NCBI GenBank assembly: GCA_965223435.1
Contig: CBDCWQ010000018.1
Coordinates: forward strand, 372,001 to 436,000
Direction of reading: 5' to 3'
DNA length: 64,000 nt
Source: CBDCWQ01 sp965223435
Lineage (GTDB): Bacteria; Myxococcota; Kuafuiibacteriia; Kuafuiibacteriales; Kuafuiibacteriaceae
Shown here: one piece after another, positions 1 through 10,392 of the stretch
How the letters are laid out: each line of letters begins with the position of its first letter
Position numbering within the stretch: the stretch's first letter is position 1
The notes under the pieces: generated by a model
Seen by the model: the letters and a program-made list of their open reading frames with translations, nothing else
Databases searched by the model: none
What the model was told of the DNA's origin: nothing
Made by a program: the position numbers and the translations under genes

Positions 1-3000
1 GTTGTTGAGAGCAGAGTCCGCGTGCGAGCGCTTCGCCCCAAGGCCGAAGGTTCACAGCCGTCGCATTTTATCGTAACAACAGGAGACCAAATCCGACGCG
101 TTTATGGCAAGGATGAGGGTACGCAGCTGTCCGGCGAGAAAGGCACACTCGCTTGGTATATGCACCGAACAGAGGACGCTTCGGGAAACTACATCGAGTA
201 TCACTACGAAGATGCGCTGCTCAAGACCGTCTCCTACACGGGGAATGCGACTGCCAACCTACTACCCTATAACCATGTAGAATTTTTATACGAGAGACGC
301 CCGGATGTCGGTGTGGCCTATGCGGCCGGCATGGTTGCGAGGAAGCAACGTGTACGTCTTCGAAAAGTACGGATGCGGACCGGTTCCGACAATTATATTC
401 GTGAATATCGACTGACCTATGACCGGAGCAAGCTGACAGGCACCAGCAGACTGACTTCTATCCAAGAAGTCACGGGTGTGAACGATGGTGAAACGCTGAC
501 TGGTCTGCCTCCGACAAAGTTTATCTGGAGAGAAGACAACAAGACACCTCTAAGATTCGAAACGGACTTTGAGATAGCTGGTCCGACCGAGGAGGGTTTT
601 CAGGTTCTCGCGCAAGGGGACTTCGATGGCGATGGCCGACCAGATTTTATTCTTGGCCCGGTCGACGAGTATGGTCGCATCAAGAGTTCGAGCACAACAC
701 TACACATCTATCTATCGTCGGAAAAGTATGTGGCGAAGAAAGATTTAATTACTCTGCCCACGGCGACTTACGCAGGCTATGAGCGGCAAATCGTGACCAG
801 CGGGGACTTTGACGGCGATGGTGTAACGGATCTCCTACTTGCGTATGTCAACACCAAGGGCATATGGCAGAACAGGGCAAATCCTGTTTTTTATTTTGCA
901 AATGCAGGGGCTCAATTCGAATCTGTCTCATGGACGCCTGACCCAGATTCGTGTGTGCGCAAGAGTCCGAGGCTTCGAGGCACCGGTGATTTTGATGGGG
1001 ATGGCGCGATTGACCTTCTTATGCACCACTGTCTCGTGACTTCGAATCCAGGACCTCGTTCGAAAGCGGTCGACATGAAAACATGGAAACACGACATGCC
1101 TCTAGCCATAAAGCCAGCTTGGAAAGTATACGTTGCAGAACTCAATGGCGACGGCAAGGCTGACGTTGTTGTGGAGCGAACCGGCGAATTCTGTGACGCA
1201 AGATGGGTGTCTATCGATACCTATATAAACAATGGCGTTAAGGATATTGCAAACGGTTGGAACAGGGTTCTGGAAACCACCAAGGTCGAGACGGTGTCTC
1301 CTCGGGGTGGAACGAGAATCGTAGGGATTGCAGACTTTAATAGTGACGGATTGAGTGATGTGCTCCTCGGTCGTTCTTCTGCCACGGATACATGGTGCCA
1401 GGAAGATACCAAATATTCCGAGTTCCATCTTCGACCCTCTCAAGGTGACGGTACTTTGGCGGATTGGTCGTATACGACAAAGGCCCTTAAGGCTTCGATA
1501 CGTGTGCGAGGGATCGGCGATTTCGATGGTGACGGGAAGGGAGATTTTCACGCTGGCGACAAAGTTTTCGCCTTTAATGGGGAAATCTTCGAGGAGCGTC
1601 CGGTGATCTCGCTCGGGGATAAAGAAGAGATCAAGATCGTTGGGGACTTGAACAAAAATGGTGTGGCGGACATTGTTATCGCGTCTACGGACGACAAGGG
1701 CCGAATCGTGGCTAACACTATGTTGCGGCCCCATCTATCACAGGTGGGAAAGCCGGATGAGATAACTTCGATTGTCAACGGTCTCAATGCCGTTACCGAG
1801 ATTTCATACGCTCGCCTTACGGACCCCGATGTCTACAGAAAAGGTGAGGGGGCACAGTATCCCCAGAGAAATTTCGACTCTCCACTGAGCGTTGTTTCCG
1901 AAGTCCGCAGTGACGACGGTTTTACGGCTATGCGCACACTGAGGTACAAATACGCCAATGGAATTGTTGATGTATCTCAGCAGAGGTTTATGGGTTTTGA
2001 GTCCATGGAAACTATCGATGACGTACGCAAGAGAACGATCGTTGAGACCTTTGCTCAAGGATTCCCGTGCATGGGTATGCTCAAACAAAAAGAGGTACGC
2101 ATTGATGAAACGGTTGTCAGGTTAGAGGAACACAAGCCATCGTATCGAACTCATAAGTCTGGCGTGGGGGGACAGCCAACGGACTGTTCGGATTTGTCTC
2201 CGGACTCACTTACAACATATAACACCTATGACCGTCTGCAAACAGAAACGCGGTGGGAGCTTGATGGCGAGTTTTGGGACACCAAGACTGAGGAGATCGA
2301 GGTCGATCGATTTGGAAACGTAACCCTTAAGAAGACGGTTTTTGGGGACAACAGTAGCGAGCAGATTGAAACGAAATACGAGTACTTCGTGGATCCGACG
2401 AGCTGGACGTGGATTCCTGGTCGTGTCCTCACCCGGGAGACCGTTTCCAAAAAAGATGGCGACGTGCACGTACGAATGGTTCGTTACAACGAGTATTGGA
2501 CCACAGGCTGGGGCGAAGGGCGCGTGAAAACCGAAACGAGAGATGAAGACACAAATCGCGAAGTCGCTGCGGAGTACACCTACGACCGATTCGGGAACAT
2601 CTCGAGGACGACCCTGGGGGGACGACTTCAAGGAAGCTATACTTTCGATGCGAAAGGTCGATTCCCTACCTGCACAAAAAATGCTGCCGGGCATCTTGAG
2701 TATAGGGAGTACAGCGATGTTTTTGGTCTTGAAACCCGCGTCATACAGCCCGATGTCATGGATCAGAATGGAATCAAGTCGTGCCCGTCAACACCTCCTT
2801 CACCATCCTTAGCTTCTCTGGAGGTCGAGTACGATGGATTCGGACGAAAGACGAAGGAGCTTCTTCCCGCAGTAAGTGGCCAAGAAAGGGTTGTGAAGAG
2901 CTACGAAATCGAGGGTCAAGGAGATAACGGCTATAGGACGATTGTGACAGCGAGTGGTGCGCCCACCCAGATTCGATATTTCGATCGACTTGAACGTGAG

Positions 3001-6000
3001 ATTTCGGCGGCGACCCAGAGACAGGTTGATCTGGAAAGGGGGAAGAAGGCGTGGAGTGTCTCGCTTACGGAGTACGGGCATTTTGGGCGGGTAACCCGCA
3101 AGTCAAACGTTTTCGCAAGCGACGACCCGAAGGGCGAGGACAATGATGCGAAACTCTGGGAAGTTGTTGGCTATGACGCCTTGGATCGCGTGACCAAGAC
3201 TACAGACTTCGGAAATGTGGTGATGACGGTCGACTATGACGGGAACAAAGAGGTCACTACGATCGATGCGGATGGAAAGGCGCTCAAGAAGACAAAGATA
3301 TCGGATTCGCGAGGCAACGTTGTGGAGGTTGAAGACGATGCTGGCGGACTACTCATCTTGGACTATGATGCTGGGGGACGCCTAACAAAAAGCACAGCCA
3401 TGGGTTCCGGCAAGACGGTCGAGACGCGCATGGAATACGATGTCGCCGGAAATCGTACAACGCTTATGGATCCGAATCTGGGCGCCAGAACCTATGAGTA
3501 CGATGTCCACCAGCAGCTCACCCTTCAACGAGACGCCCGAGGTGTGGAGACTACGATGAAATATGATTCTCTCGGTCGGATGACTGAAAGAACGAGTGTG
3601 GAGGGCGTCGAAGAGTGGATTTTTGATAGTTTTCAGGGCGCTACGGCACTGGGCAAATTGATGAAGGAAACGGGTGCTGGGGTGGATCCACTTCGAATCC
3701 GTCCGAGTCGTGTCTATGGCTACGATACGTTGGGCAGGCTTACAAAGATGGATTCGCACGTCAGAGGGGAGAAGGCGACGATTCACCATCAGTACAGCGA
3801 TCATGGTCACGTCACTCGACGCAGCTATTCTGCAGACGGTGGGTCGCTCTATGACGTTAGTTACAAGTACGACGATCGAGGGTTCTTGATTTCTGCGGCG
3901 GGATCGGATGGCCAAGACTGGTTCTTTGATACGAAGTACACCGTTGGTGGGGACGTTGAATCGTATGTAGACGGTGCGGGATCTTTGACGATGAAGGAGT
4001 ATGACGAAACCAAGGGTATGGTCGATGTGATCGATGTGGAAAACAACAATAAGCTCGTGGTACGGACAGATTTGAACTACGACAGCATTGGAAACCTGAC
4101 GAAAAAGTATGTCCAAACAGGGCCAAACCAGGCGTATCGCCCGATACTATATGGCTACGATCGCCTCAATCGTCTGACAAGCGGCGTTAAGTACGACGCC
4201 CTGGGGAACATTACAGAGCGGGGGAATCAAACGTTCAAATATGACCCCGAACACCCACATGCTGTCAGCCAGGTAGGTGATATAAGCTACAGCTACGACG
4301 CCAACGGAAACATGACCAGGCGCGGTGATGCAGCTGGGGGGACGACGTTTGTCCAGTGGTCTTCGTTTGACAAGCCAACGTTGATGTTGCGTGGCGATGA
4401 CTACAACATTTTCGAGTACGACGCGGGGCGAAGGCGAGTCTTTCAATATACCCGGGAAACTTCGGTCACCGGATTCGACATGTTTGCGGACGGCAAAGAT
4501 GGCAGCAAGTCCCGCTGGATGCGTGCCGATAACGGCGCGCCCTGTCATGTGGAGGTCGTAAGTGGTGGCTATCGTGTGTATCCGAAGGACGGCTCGGGCG
4601 GCTGCCAGCTGGCAAATACGGAGGAAGCGGACTGGGAGTTCGGACCCGGTTCTATCTTGCAGTGGAACTTCCAAAAATTCGAGAATCCGGAAGTCATTGT
4701 AAGTATTGAGACTACGAAAGGGATTCGGCACTTGCACTATGGTTGGATGGCGGAGGATCTGGGCCCAGGAGAAGATATATTTTTCACCGTGACGGGAGCC
4801 GCCAACAAGATCCAAACCGTGGTTCGGGATCTTGAGGCTGATCTGAAACGCGCACAGCCAGACGCCGATTTTGTGACCATCTTAGACTTTACTGTTGTGA
4901 GTGATATGTTCATCACCAACATTGGTTCTCCGCATAGCGAAAACCAGTTTACTCGTCGGAGAAAGGAGAAGTTCTACTGGTTTGAAGATCTGGAAAGAAC
5001 CGACTTTTATGGAGAGTCCTGCCATGTGATTCCGGGCATCACCATAAGCTGCAGTACACAGTGGAATCATGGCGCGTATCTTGTGCGGATCGCGGGTCCT
5101 GAAGCGACGACCTTGGGCAGCATCGCGATTACTGAGCCGCATGTGGGACGGAGATCCTATTATCACAACGATCACCTCGGATCCGTTATCGCCCGAACGG
5201 ATGATTCGGGTGAGGTCGTGGAACGGTATGCTTACGATGCGTGGGGCGCGCCGCGGCGACATACTGTATCCGGAAATGTGCCACAGGAGCGATGGCCAGA
5301 CTATGGAATCAACGACCGAGGATTTACCGGTCATGAAATGCTTGGCCGCGCGCAGTTGGTCCACATGAATGGCCGTGTCTACGATCCAGCGATAGGTAGA
5401 TTCTTGAGTCCCGACCCGATGGTGAAAGGTGGTTTTAATCTCCAGGCCCATAATCGCTACTCGTATGTTCTCAATAATCCGTTGGTGAACATCGATCCCA
5501 GTGGTCACTTTTGGAAAAAGATTGAAAAGTTCTTCAAACGAACGGTTCGTTCCATTGGCAAGTTCTTTAAGCGTTACGGAGCTGCTATCGTGGGCGCCAT
5601 CGCGGGCTTTATTACCGGCGGTTGGGCGTTGGCGATTGCACCTTTGAGTTGGGGCTCCATATCGACGGCGATCTTTGTGGGCGCGGTTTCGGGTTTTGCG
5701 AGTGGGTTCACAGGCGCTCTCGTCGGTGGCCAAGGGTTAAAGGCGGCCCTGAAAGCGGGGCTCACAGGCTCGGTCGTTTCCGGAGTTTTGGCAGGCGTTC
5801 AGGCTGCTTTTGTCAAGTGGGCATACGAGAAGTTTACGCCACAGGACAAGATGAACGTCGAGATATACCGAGTTAGCGGGCGCAAGTTGGACAAAACGCC
5901 TCTTCGTTTCGCAGACATCAGAGGCAAGAGCGGTGACATCTTCATCAATGGGCAATCAAACGATCTTACTAAGGCATTCAATCTTGCTCTGGAACGCGTT

Positions 6001-6522
6001 CCGTCGGATGATTTTTACTTGATTCATAACCCCACTGTGAGTGGGAGAATGGATACCATCGAGTCGATTCTCGGAAAACTAACGGGCTCTACACCCGTGT
6101 CACGCAACACGGCGAGAATACTGGATCAGTTCAATCTGACGAACTCCCATATCTATGCGCATAGCCAGGGAGGGATCATCACCCGCAATGCACTGGTTAT
6201 GAATCATCGGCTCGGGCAAGACCTAGCGGGGCTCAAGGTCACCTTCGATGGAGCGGCGGTGAACTGGGCTTCTACCAGCGCGCTTTTTAAGACCATGGGT
6301 GTCAGCTTGCCGTACCGTGCGTTCAGTGCCCATCCTTGGGATATGGTTCCCAACTTGACAGGCTACAACGCATTGTTTCCGGTCATCAATCCGTACCGAC
6401 TGGTGACTTCGATTCTTGCTGCACCGGCGGTATTTAAGGGCGGTGCTTGGAGTCCACATACCCATGTTGGTGGTGGTGAGGCGGTTCGTTGGGCCCCTCA
6501 ACTCATGTTCCGACCGCAATAA
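1..6522 (+). CDS. RHS/YD-repeat, SpvB/TcdB-like secreted protein with C-terminal hydrolase-like domain (5' partial)
   Basis: The frame is open to the left edge, so the true start lies outside; the first GTG is at 22 and residue numbers count from it. Domains in order: SpvB-like N-terminal segment (about 1-190), FG-GAP/VCBS calcium-type repeats with FDGDG cores (about 195-555), TcdB middle-like region (about 575-700), many YD repeats (YDALDRVTK, YDAGGRLTK, YDSLGRMTE), and the RHS core ending near 1828 (GRFLSPDP, NRYSYVLNNPL, IDPSG). A Gly/Ala-rich hydrophobic stretch follows (about 1850-1937). The last 220 residues hold an AHSQGG nucleophile elbow (Ser2048) with Asp2107 and His2146/2148 as possible triad partners. 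In this family the barrel encloses a toxic C-terminal domain. Here a lipase/esterase-like activity is inferred, not shown. No obvious immunity gene follows. Confidence 0.9.
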   Translation, partial: VVESRVRVRALRPKAEGSQPSHFIVTTGDQIRRVYGKDEGTQLSGEKGTLAWYMHRTEDASGNYIEYHYEDALLKTVSYTGNATANLLPYNHVEFLYERRPDVGVAYAAGMVARKQRVRLRKVRMRTGSDNYIREYRLTYDRSKLTGTSRLTSIQEVTGVNDGETLTGLPPTKFIWREDNKTPLRFETDFEIAGPTEEGFQVLAQGDFDGDGRPDFILGPVDEYGRIKSSSTTLHIYLSSEKYVAKKDLITLPTATYAGYERQIVTSGDFDGDGVTDLLLAYVNTKGIWQNRANPVFYFANAGAQFESVSWTPDPDSCVRKSPRLRGTGDFDGDGAIDLLMHHCLVTSNPGPRSKAVDMKTWKHDMPLAIKPAWKVYVAELNGDGKADVVVERTGEFCDARWVSIDTYINNGVKDIANGWNRVLETTKVETVSPRGGTRIVGIADFNSDGLSDVLLGRSSATDTWCQEDTKYSEFHLRPSQGDGTLADWSYTTKALKASIRVRGIGDFDGDGKGDFHAGDKVFAFNGEIFEERPVISLGDKEEIKIVGDLNKNGVADIVIASTDDKGRIVANTMLRPHLSQVGKPDEITSIVNGLNAVTEISYARLTDPDVYRKGEGAQYPQRNFDSPLSVVSEVRSDDGFTAMRTLRYKYANGIVDVSQQRFMGFESMETIDDVRKRTIVETFAQGFPCMGMLKQKEVRIDETVVRLEEHKPSYRTHKSGVGGQPTDCSDLSPDSLTTYNTYDRLQTETRWELDGEFWDTKTEEIEVDRFGNVTLKKTVFGDNSSEQIETKYEYFVDPTSWTWIPGRVLTRETVSKKDGDVHVRMVRYNEYWTTGWGEGRVKTETRDEDTNREVAAEYTYDRFGNISRTTLGGRLQGSYTFDAKGRFPTCTKNAAGHLEYREYSDVFGLETRVIQPDVMDQNGIKSCPSTPPSPSLASLEVEYDGFGRKTKELLPAVSGQERVVKSYEIEGQGDNGYRTIVTASGAPTQIRYFDRLEREISAATQRQVDLERGKKAWSVSLTEYGHFGRVTRKSNVFASDDPKGEDNDAKLWEVVGYDALDRVTKTTDFGNVVMTVDYDGNKEVTTIDADGKALKKTKISDSRGNVVEVEDDAGGLLILDYDAGGRLTKSTAMGSGKTVETRMEYDVAGNRTTLMDPNLGARTYEYDVHQQLTLQRDARGVETTMKYDSLGRMTERTSVEGVEEWIFDSFQGATALGKLMKETGAGVDPLRIRPSRVYGYDTLGRLTKMDSHVRGEKATIHHQYSDHGHVTRRSYSADGGSLYDVSYKYDDRGFLISAAGSDGQDWFFDTKYTVGGDVESYVDGAGSLTMKEYDETKGMVDVIDVENNNKLVVRTDLNYDSIGNLTKKYVQTGPNQAYRPILYGYDRLNRLTSGVKYDALGNITERGNQTFKYDPEHPHAVSQVGDISYSYDANGNMTRRGDAAGGTTFVQWSSFDKPTLMLRGDDYNIFEYDAGRRRVFQYTRETSVTGFDMFADGKDGSKSRWMRADNGAPCHVEVVSGGYRVYPKDGSGGCQLANTEEADWEFGPGSILQWNFQKFENPEVIVSIETTKGIRHLHYGWMAEDLGPGEDIFFTVTGAANKIQTVVRDLEADLKRAQPDADFVTILDFTVVSDMFITNIGSPHSENQFTRRRKEKFYWFEDLERTDFYGESCHVIPGITISCSTQWNHGAYLVRIAGPEATTLGSIAITEPHVGRRSYYHNDHLGSVIARTDDSGEVVERYAYDAWGAPRRHTVSGNVPQERWPDYGINDRGFTGHEMLGRAQLVHMNGRVYDPAIGRFLSPDPMVKGGFNLQAHNRYSYVLNNPLVNIDPSGHFWKKIEKFFKRTVRSIGKFFKRYGAAIVGAIAGFITGGWALAIAPLSWGSISTAIFVGAVSGFASGFTGALVGGQGLKAALKAGLTGSVVSGVLAGVQAAFVKWAYEKFTPQDKMNVEIYRVSGRKLDKTPLRFADIRGKSGDIFINGQSNDLTKAFNLALERVPSDDFYLIHNPTVSGRMDTIESILGKLTGSTPVSRNTARILDQFNLTNSHIYAHSQGGIITRNALVMNHRLGQDLAGLKVTFDGAAVNWASTSALFKTMGVSLPYRAFSAHPWDMVPNLTGYNALFPVINPYRLVTSILAAPAVFKGGAWSPHTHVGGGEAVRWAPQLMFRPQ

Positions 6523-7231
6523 AAATTTCTCGAAGTCCTTTCGATTGTCTCCAACTGGGCACGCGCGCTCGTGAGTTTGGCTCCGTTGCACTCAAGAATA
6601 TATGGTGCCATGTGCGAGTACCCAGTTGGAGCCCCAGCCAGTGTCACTGATCCGAGGAACGTCGTCGTAGTGGTCGATGCTGGGTGACGACACGACGTAG
6701 CCCTTGGACGCAGAGACTGGATTGATTCTCCCGGAGGGGGGTCTGGGGGGAAACTCGAATCCTGTGAATCCCTGTGGATGGATTGTGGAATGTAAAAAAG
6801 TGGCGGGCAATTTTGGAATAGGGAATCGTCTCGTGAGGTGGATGAGACGGGTGACCCGGTCTGTAGCCAGGTCACCCTCGGCGAGTGGAGCCGTAGATCT
6901 CGATGTGATCATGTTCGAGGTCGTGCTCCCTGTCCAGTTTTTGTCCGTCGGAGGAGAGTGGAGCTCCGAATTCGATTTTGCCGATGGTGTCTTTTACCAT
7001 TCGCCATCCACCGCAAGTGTGATCGTGGACAACGGTACTGCGCCCGTAAATGCTCGGAATTAGGACGCGAGTCGAGCAAACGGGCGGCGCGTCGCCGGTA
7101 TCGGAACAGCCCGGAGGGGCGCGAAGATCATCGGGTGCGTGAACAGGAACGGCGTAGTCGAAATCGTCGCGTGGGAGATCACAGTCGAAAAAATTTGACG
7201 AGTGGGGCATCCATGACTTCGGAGCAACCAG
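6523..7231. other. Region without a supportable gene; degraded sequence with one inverted repeat
   Basis: No reading frame here has convincing protein character throughout. Short minus-strand stretches (about 6600-6720 and 6890-7010) read like real protein but lie in different frames and are interrupted, which suggests decayed coding sequence. A perfect 8-bp inverted repeat, GGGTGACC at 6849-6856 and GGTCACCC at 6870-6877, could form a hairpin but has no T-run and lies more than 300 bases from the toxin gene stop. The stretch precedes IS21-derived sequence, so part of it may be old mobile-element flank. Confidence 0.4.
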
Positions 7232-7552
7232 ATGCTGAAACAGTGGCTGCAACTAAGACTTCGACGAGGAAACGATGGCGCCACGACATGGGTGTGCTTC
7301 TCCGGTCCGTTGTTGGAGCTATCAATCGTGGCTCGAAATACGATGCTCCGTCGACTGGTTGCACTGTTGTCCCGATGGCATGGTGGGCCTCTCTGCGCTG
7401 TATTGTCTGTGGATGCAGAGGACGCGTGGTCCATGCGTTGGAATGAGTCTCTGGCAGCGTTGCCTCGTAATCTCGTTCGACTCCGAGTCCGTAAGCCACG
7501 AGCGACTTTGAGTGCAGAAAGACAGCTCGAGATGTTCAGAGAATCGCGATGA
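7232..7552 (+). CDS. Small hypothetical protein coupled to the IstA-like chimera
   Basis: A 106-residue frame whose TGA stop overlaps the ATG of the next gene by four bases (ATGA), typical of translational coupling. The middle looks like genuine protein (LVALLSRWHGG, VDAEDAWSMRW, LPRNLVRLRVRKPRATLSA), but I do not recognise a family. Since the next gene carries an IS21 transposase N-terminus, this may be an accessory gene of that element. The start at 7232 is uncertain; the first 38 residues are less convincing than the rest, and an internal ATG (MLRRLVALL) is an alternative. Confidence 0.5.
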   Translation: MLKQWLQLRLRRGNDGATTWVCFSGPLLELSIVARNTMLRRLVALLSRWHGGPLCAVLSVDAEDAWSMRWNESLAALPRNLVRLRVRKPRATLSAERQLEMFRESR

Positions 7553-8016
7553 GCGAAGAGATATCCGACAAGCTGGCTGAAGTGCTTCGACTCTCGATGG
7601 TCGAAGGTCTGTCTATGCGTGCGATTGCTCGTCGGCTTTCAATGAGTCGAAAAACGATTCGGAAGATCCTTGGTCGGCCATTGCCATCGGAACGACCGCA
7701 AGCCAAGGAACCGCGCTACTCCATACTGGACCCATATGAGGACACGATTCGCGCGATGCTGTCGGATATGCCTGACCTATTGGCGCCGTCGATGCTGGAG
7801 CGCTTGCGTCCACTTGGCTACACAGTTGACCAACGCTTTTCGTTTCTAGCCAAGCATCAGGATGCGGGGAGGACCTGTGATTATGTTCGTCGCCGCTATC
7901 GAAAGTTTCCGCAAGGAAGTCATGTGATCTTCTACCGACCTTTGGGAGACGGAGTGATCGAGATCGTGCGCATTTTGCACCGGAGTCGTGATGTCGATCG
8001 CACGGATGACCTCTAG
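7549..8016 (+). CDS. Chimera: IS21 transposase (IstA) N-terminus fused to ParE-type toxin C-terminus
   Basis: Residues 1-92 match the start of IS21-family IstA: a helix-turn-helix (GLSMRAIARRLSMSRKTIRKIL) and the following segment up to LLAPSMLERLRPLGYT. The catalytic DDE domain is absent. From about residue 95 the sequence changes to the C-terminal half of a RelE/ParE-family toxin (FLAKHQDAGRTCDYVR, YRKFPQGSHVIFYRP, GVIEIVRILHRSRDV). The N-terminal half of ParE and any ParD antitoxin are missing. The junction lies near base 7825. The product should be inactive as a transposase; whether the fused protein is made or does anything is unknown. It probably records an IS21 insertion or deletion through a parDE locus. 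Confidence 0.75.
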   Translation: MSEEISDKLAEVLRLSMVEGLSMRAIARRLSMSRKTIRKILGRPLPSERPQAKEPRYSILDPYEDTIRAMLSDMPDLLAPSMLERLRPLGYTVDQRFSFLAKHQDAGRTCDYVRRRYRKFPQGSHVIFYRPLGDGVIEIVRILHRSRDVDRTDDL

Positions 8017-8028
8017 AACCCAGCACCT

Positions 8029-10392
8029 TCATCGAAAACTTGTCCCAATCCGCAAGATGATCTGACGGCCGGGTTCGTCGGCAAAGTAGCGGAGGAGGCT
8101 TGTGTAGTCACGGTAGCGTGCGTTGAGGAGGTTCGAGGCTTCGATCGAGATGCGGAGGCGCTGTGGGTCCGGGTGACTAAGGGCCATCTCTGTGCTGATA
8201 CCGGCGCCGAAGAGGACATAGCCGGACGGTGGGGCGGAGAGGTCGGCCCTTGGGTCAAACCGCGACTGGCGGGCTACGGCGTCGACGCGGAGCGAGAGCC
8301 GACTGTTGACCAACAATGCGAGGTCCGGCGGTCGGTAGGTGAGGACTGCGGTGGCTTGGTCCGGAGGGATGAAGACCAGCGGCTGATCTCGCTCTAGGTC
8401 CTGTCCCCGCACCAGGGCGCCTCGCACTTCGAGCTCGAAGGGGCCGAGTCCTGACTTGGCACCGAGCTCCGCTCCGTATAGGAGGGCTGAGATCGCCCGG
8501 TAGGAGAAGCGCGGAAACGCACCCCGGATGAGGATGTCGACGATCGGCGTTCCGTCCTCCTGAAGCTCTGGCGCAAAGTAGATATAGTCGTCGACGTAGC
8601 TGCCGTAGATCGAAGCTTCCGCCGAGAGCCACTCGGTCTCGAGCCCGAGCGTTCCGGAGAGTGTGTAGATCGTCTCTGTGCCCAACTGAGGGTTGCCGAT
8701 TGCGAGTACGGGAAATGAAGGGGCCGTGCCGTTGATGTACTGCTCGTCGATGGTCGGGGAACGGGTAGCACTCGAGAGGTCGATCTTTGCGGTCAGCCAG
8801 TCTGTGGCATGGGCGATGAGGCCGAGCGAGACCGATGTGGCGTGGAAGGTGGTCGGGCAGCGCGCGACGTCACCCGACAGCGTACAGTCTTCATCATTGA
8901 GGGTGTCGCGAGCGCGGTGTCGCTGAAAAGCGTCGTCGCTGAGGTAGGCCTTACGGCTGGTGAAGTCGTAGCGAAGGCCCGCCTCGATCTCAAAATCCAA
9001 AAACGAGAGTCGCTCCACCAAGAACACCCCGGCTCCGAGGGTCTGGTGATTGGGCACAAGGGGGAGCCCGCGGAACACGTTTTCCTGGAAGATCCCGCTG
9101 ACCCCGACGATTCCGTCCAGGGTTGCGCCAGAGGCGAATACGAGCGGATCATGCTCGAGTGAAGTGTCGACGGTGTGGGTGCGGAGAAGGAAGTTAAATT
9201 GCGGACCGGTGATGCTGCGGCGCGCCGTGTCGAATTCTTTGCGTCGATTGATTTGGAACGCGTAGGTGGCGCCGAGTCGTCCTACTCCACCCGTGTCTAC
9301 GCCTCCGCGGACAAAGACGCGGTCGTGCTGGACATCCTGAAAAGGACGAACCACGGCATAGGCCGTGCGATACTGTTCGACACCGATCGGTCGCTCGCGC
9401 GCGAGCTGACTCTCGAAGTCGGCGGTACTCTCGTTGCTGATGCAGGAACACAACCCGCTCACGACATCGAGGTGTGCGAAACCGAGCTCCAGGTCCAGGG
9501 CGCGATGCAGGTAGCGCGCCTTGGCGCCTAGGTTCCACTCAGTGATCCCCGTGTTGTCGAGTGGGTAGTCGGGTGTTTCGAGCGCCCGGCCGCGGCTGTA
9601 GTTGCCTTCGAGCCGGAGCGCGAGGCCCGGCAGGAAGGAAGTGGCGCCTTCCACCCGCCCGGCCACGGTACCCCGCCGCCCGTTGGACGCGCCGATGAGA
9701 TTGAGGTCGGCGCGGATGCCCGGCTCAGTCGTCAGCTCCTCCGGCTCAATGAGTAAAACGCCGGCGATTGCGTCCGGTCCGTACCGGACACCCGCTGCGC
9801 CCTTGAGCAGGCGGATGCTCCCGGCGGCGAAGGGATCGATCTCAGTGCCGTGGTCGAGACCCCAATCCTGACTCTCGTGCCGGATGCCATCGAAGATCAC
9901 CAGGACGCGGGCCCCCGAGAGCCCTCGGACGATGGGCTTCGCCGTCGCTCCGGAGCGCAGCACGCTCACGCCGGGGATGTCGGCCACGGCATCCGCCAGG
10001 TGTTTGCCGCGGGCACGGTCCAGGGCGTCACCCTCGATACTGGCCACAGCGCGTGTCTGGGTCGAGAGCACGCGGGGCGCTTCGACGATCACATCGTCGA
10101 CCTTCGTGACTTGCCGTGGTTCGAGCAACAGGTCGAGGGTTCGCGTCGCCGATGGATCTACTGACCAAGGCCGGGGCACGTAGTCCGGCCGGCTCGCCGA
10201 CACAACGATCGGTCCCGTGCACAAACCTTCGATCCGGTAGCGGCCGGTGTCGTCGGAAACGATCGTGTGATCGCCGGCCACGATCTTTACCTTCGGGAGT
10301 GATTCTCCACTCGAGGCGTCAACCACCCGGCCTGATAGGGTGAGGTCACACGGCGGCGTGCTCGCCAAGAAGAGGGCAACCAGAAAGCTCAC
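8029..10392 (-). CDS. TonB-dependent outer-membrane receptor
   Basis: 787 residues. A short signal peptide is followed by a carboxypeptidase-regulatory-like beta-sandwich (about 17-90), a TonB-box-like stretch (DDVIVEAP, 99-106), the plug (about 120-217, with PIVRGLSGARVLVIFDGIR and GVRYGPDAIAGVLLIEP) and a beta-barrel to the C-terminus. The plug motif with QDWGLDHGTEIDPF resembles ZnuD/CopB-like metal or haem receptors, so metal uptake is plausible but the substrate is not proven. The gene is the last of a long operon that also encodes the energising TonB system. Its start overlaps the TPR gene by four bases. Confidence 0.92.
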   Translation of the reverse strand: MSFLVALFLASTPPCDLTLSGRVVDASSGESLPKVKIVAGDHTIVSDDTGRYRIEGLCTGPIVVSASRPDYVPRPWSVDPSATRTLDLLLEPRQVTKVDDVIVEAPRVLSTQTRAVASIEGDALDRARGKHLADAVADIPGVSVLRSGATAKPIVRGLSGARVLVIFDGIRHESQDWGLDHGTEIDPFAAGSIRLLKGAAGVRYGPDAIAGVLLIEPEELTTEPGIRADLNLIGASNGRRGTVAGRVEGATSFLPGLALRLEGNYSRGRALETPDYPLDNTGITEWNLGAKARYLHRALDLELGFAHLDVVSGLCSCISNESTADFESQLARERPIGVEQYRTAYAVVRPFQDVQHDRVFVRGGVDTGGVGRLGATYAFQINRRKEFDTARRSITGPQFNFLLRTHTVDTSLEHDPLVFASGATLDGIVGVSGIFQENVFRGLPLVPNHQTLGAGVFLVERLSFLDFEIEAGLRYDFTSRKAYLSDDAFQRHRARDTLNDEDCTLSGDVARCPTTFHATSVSLGLIAHATDWLTAKIDLSSATRSPTIDEQYINGTAPSFPVLAIGNPQLGTETIYTLSGTLGLETEWLSAEASIYGSYVDDYIYFAPELQEDGTPIVDILIRGAFPRFSYRAISALLYGAELGAKSGLGPFELEVRGALVRGQDLERDQPLVFIPPDQATAVLTYRPPDLALLVNSRLSLRVDAVARQSRFDPRADLSAPPSGYVLFGAGISTEMALSHPDPQRLRISIEASNLLNARYRDYTSLLRYFADEPGRQIILRIGTSFR

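Noticed and set aside
6592..7252. Minus-strand frames beside the RHS gene as an immunity gene
   Set aside because: The protein-like parts are in different frames and have no continuous start-to-stop reading; decayed sequence is more likely.
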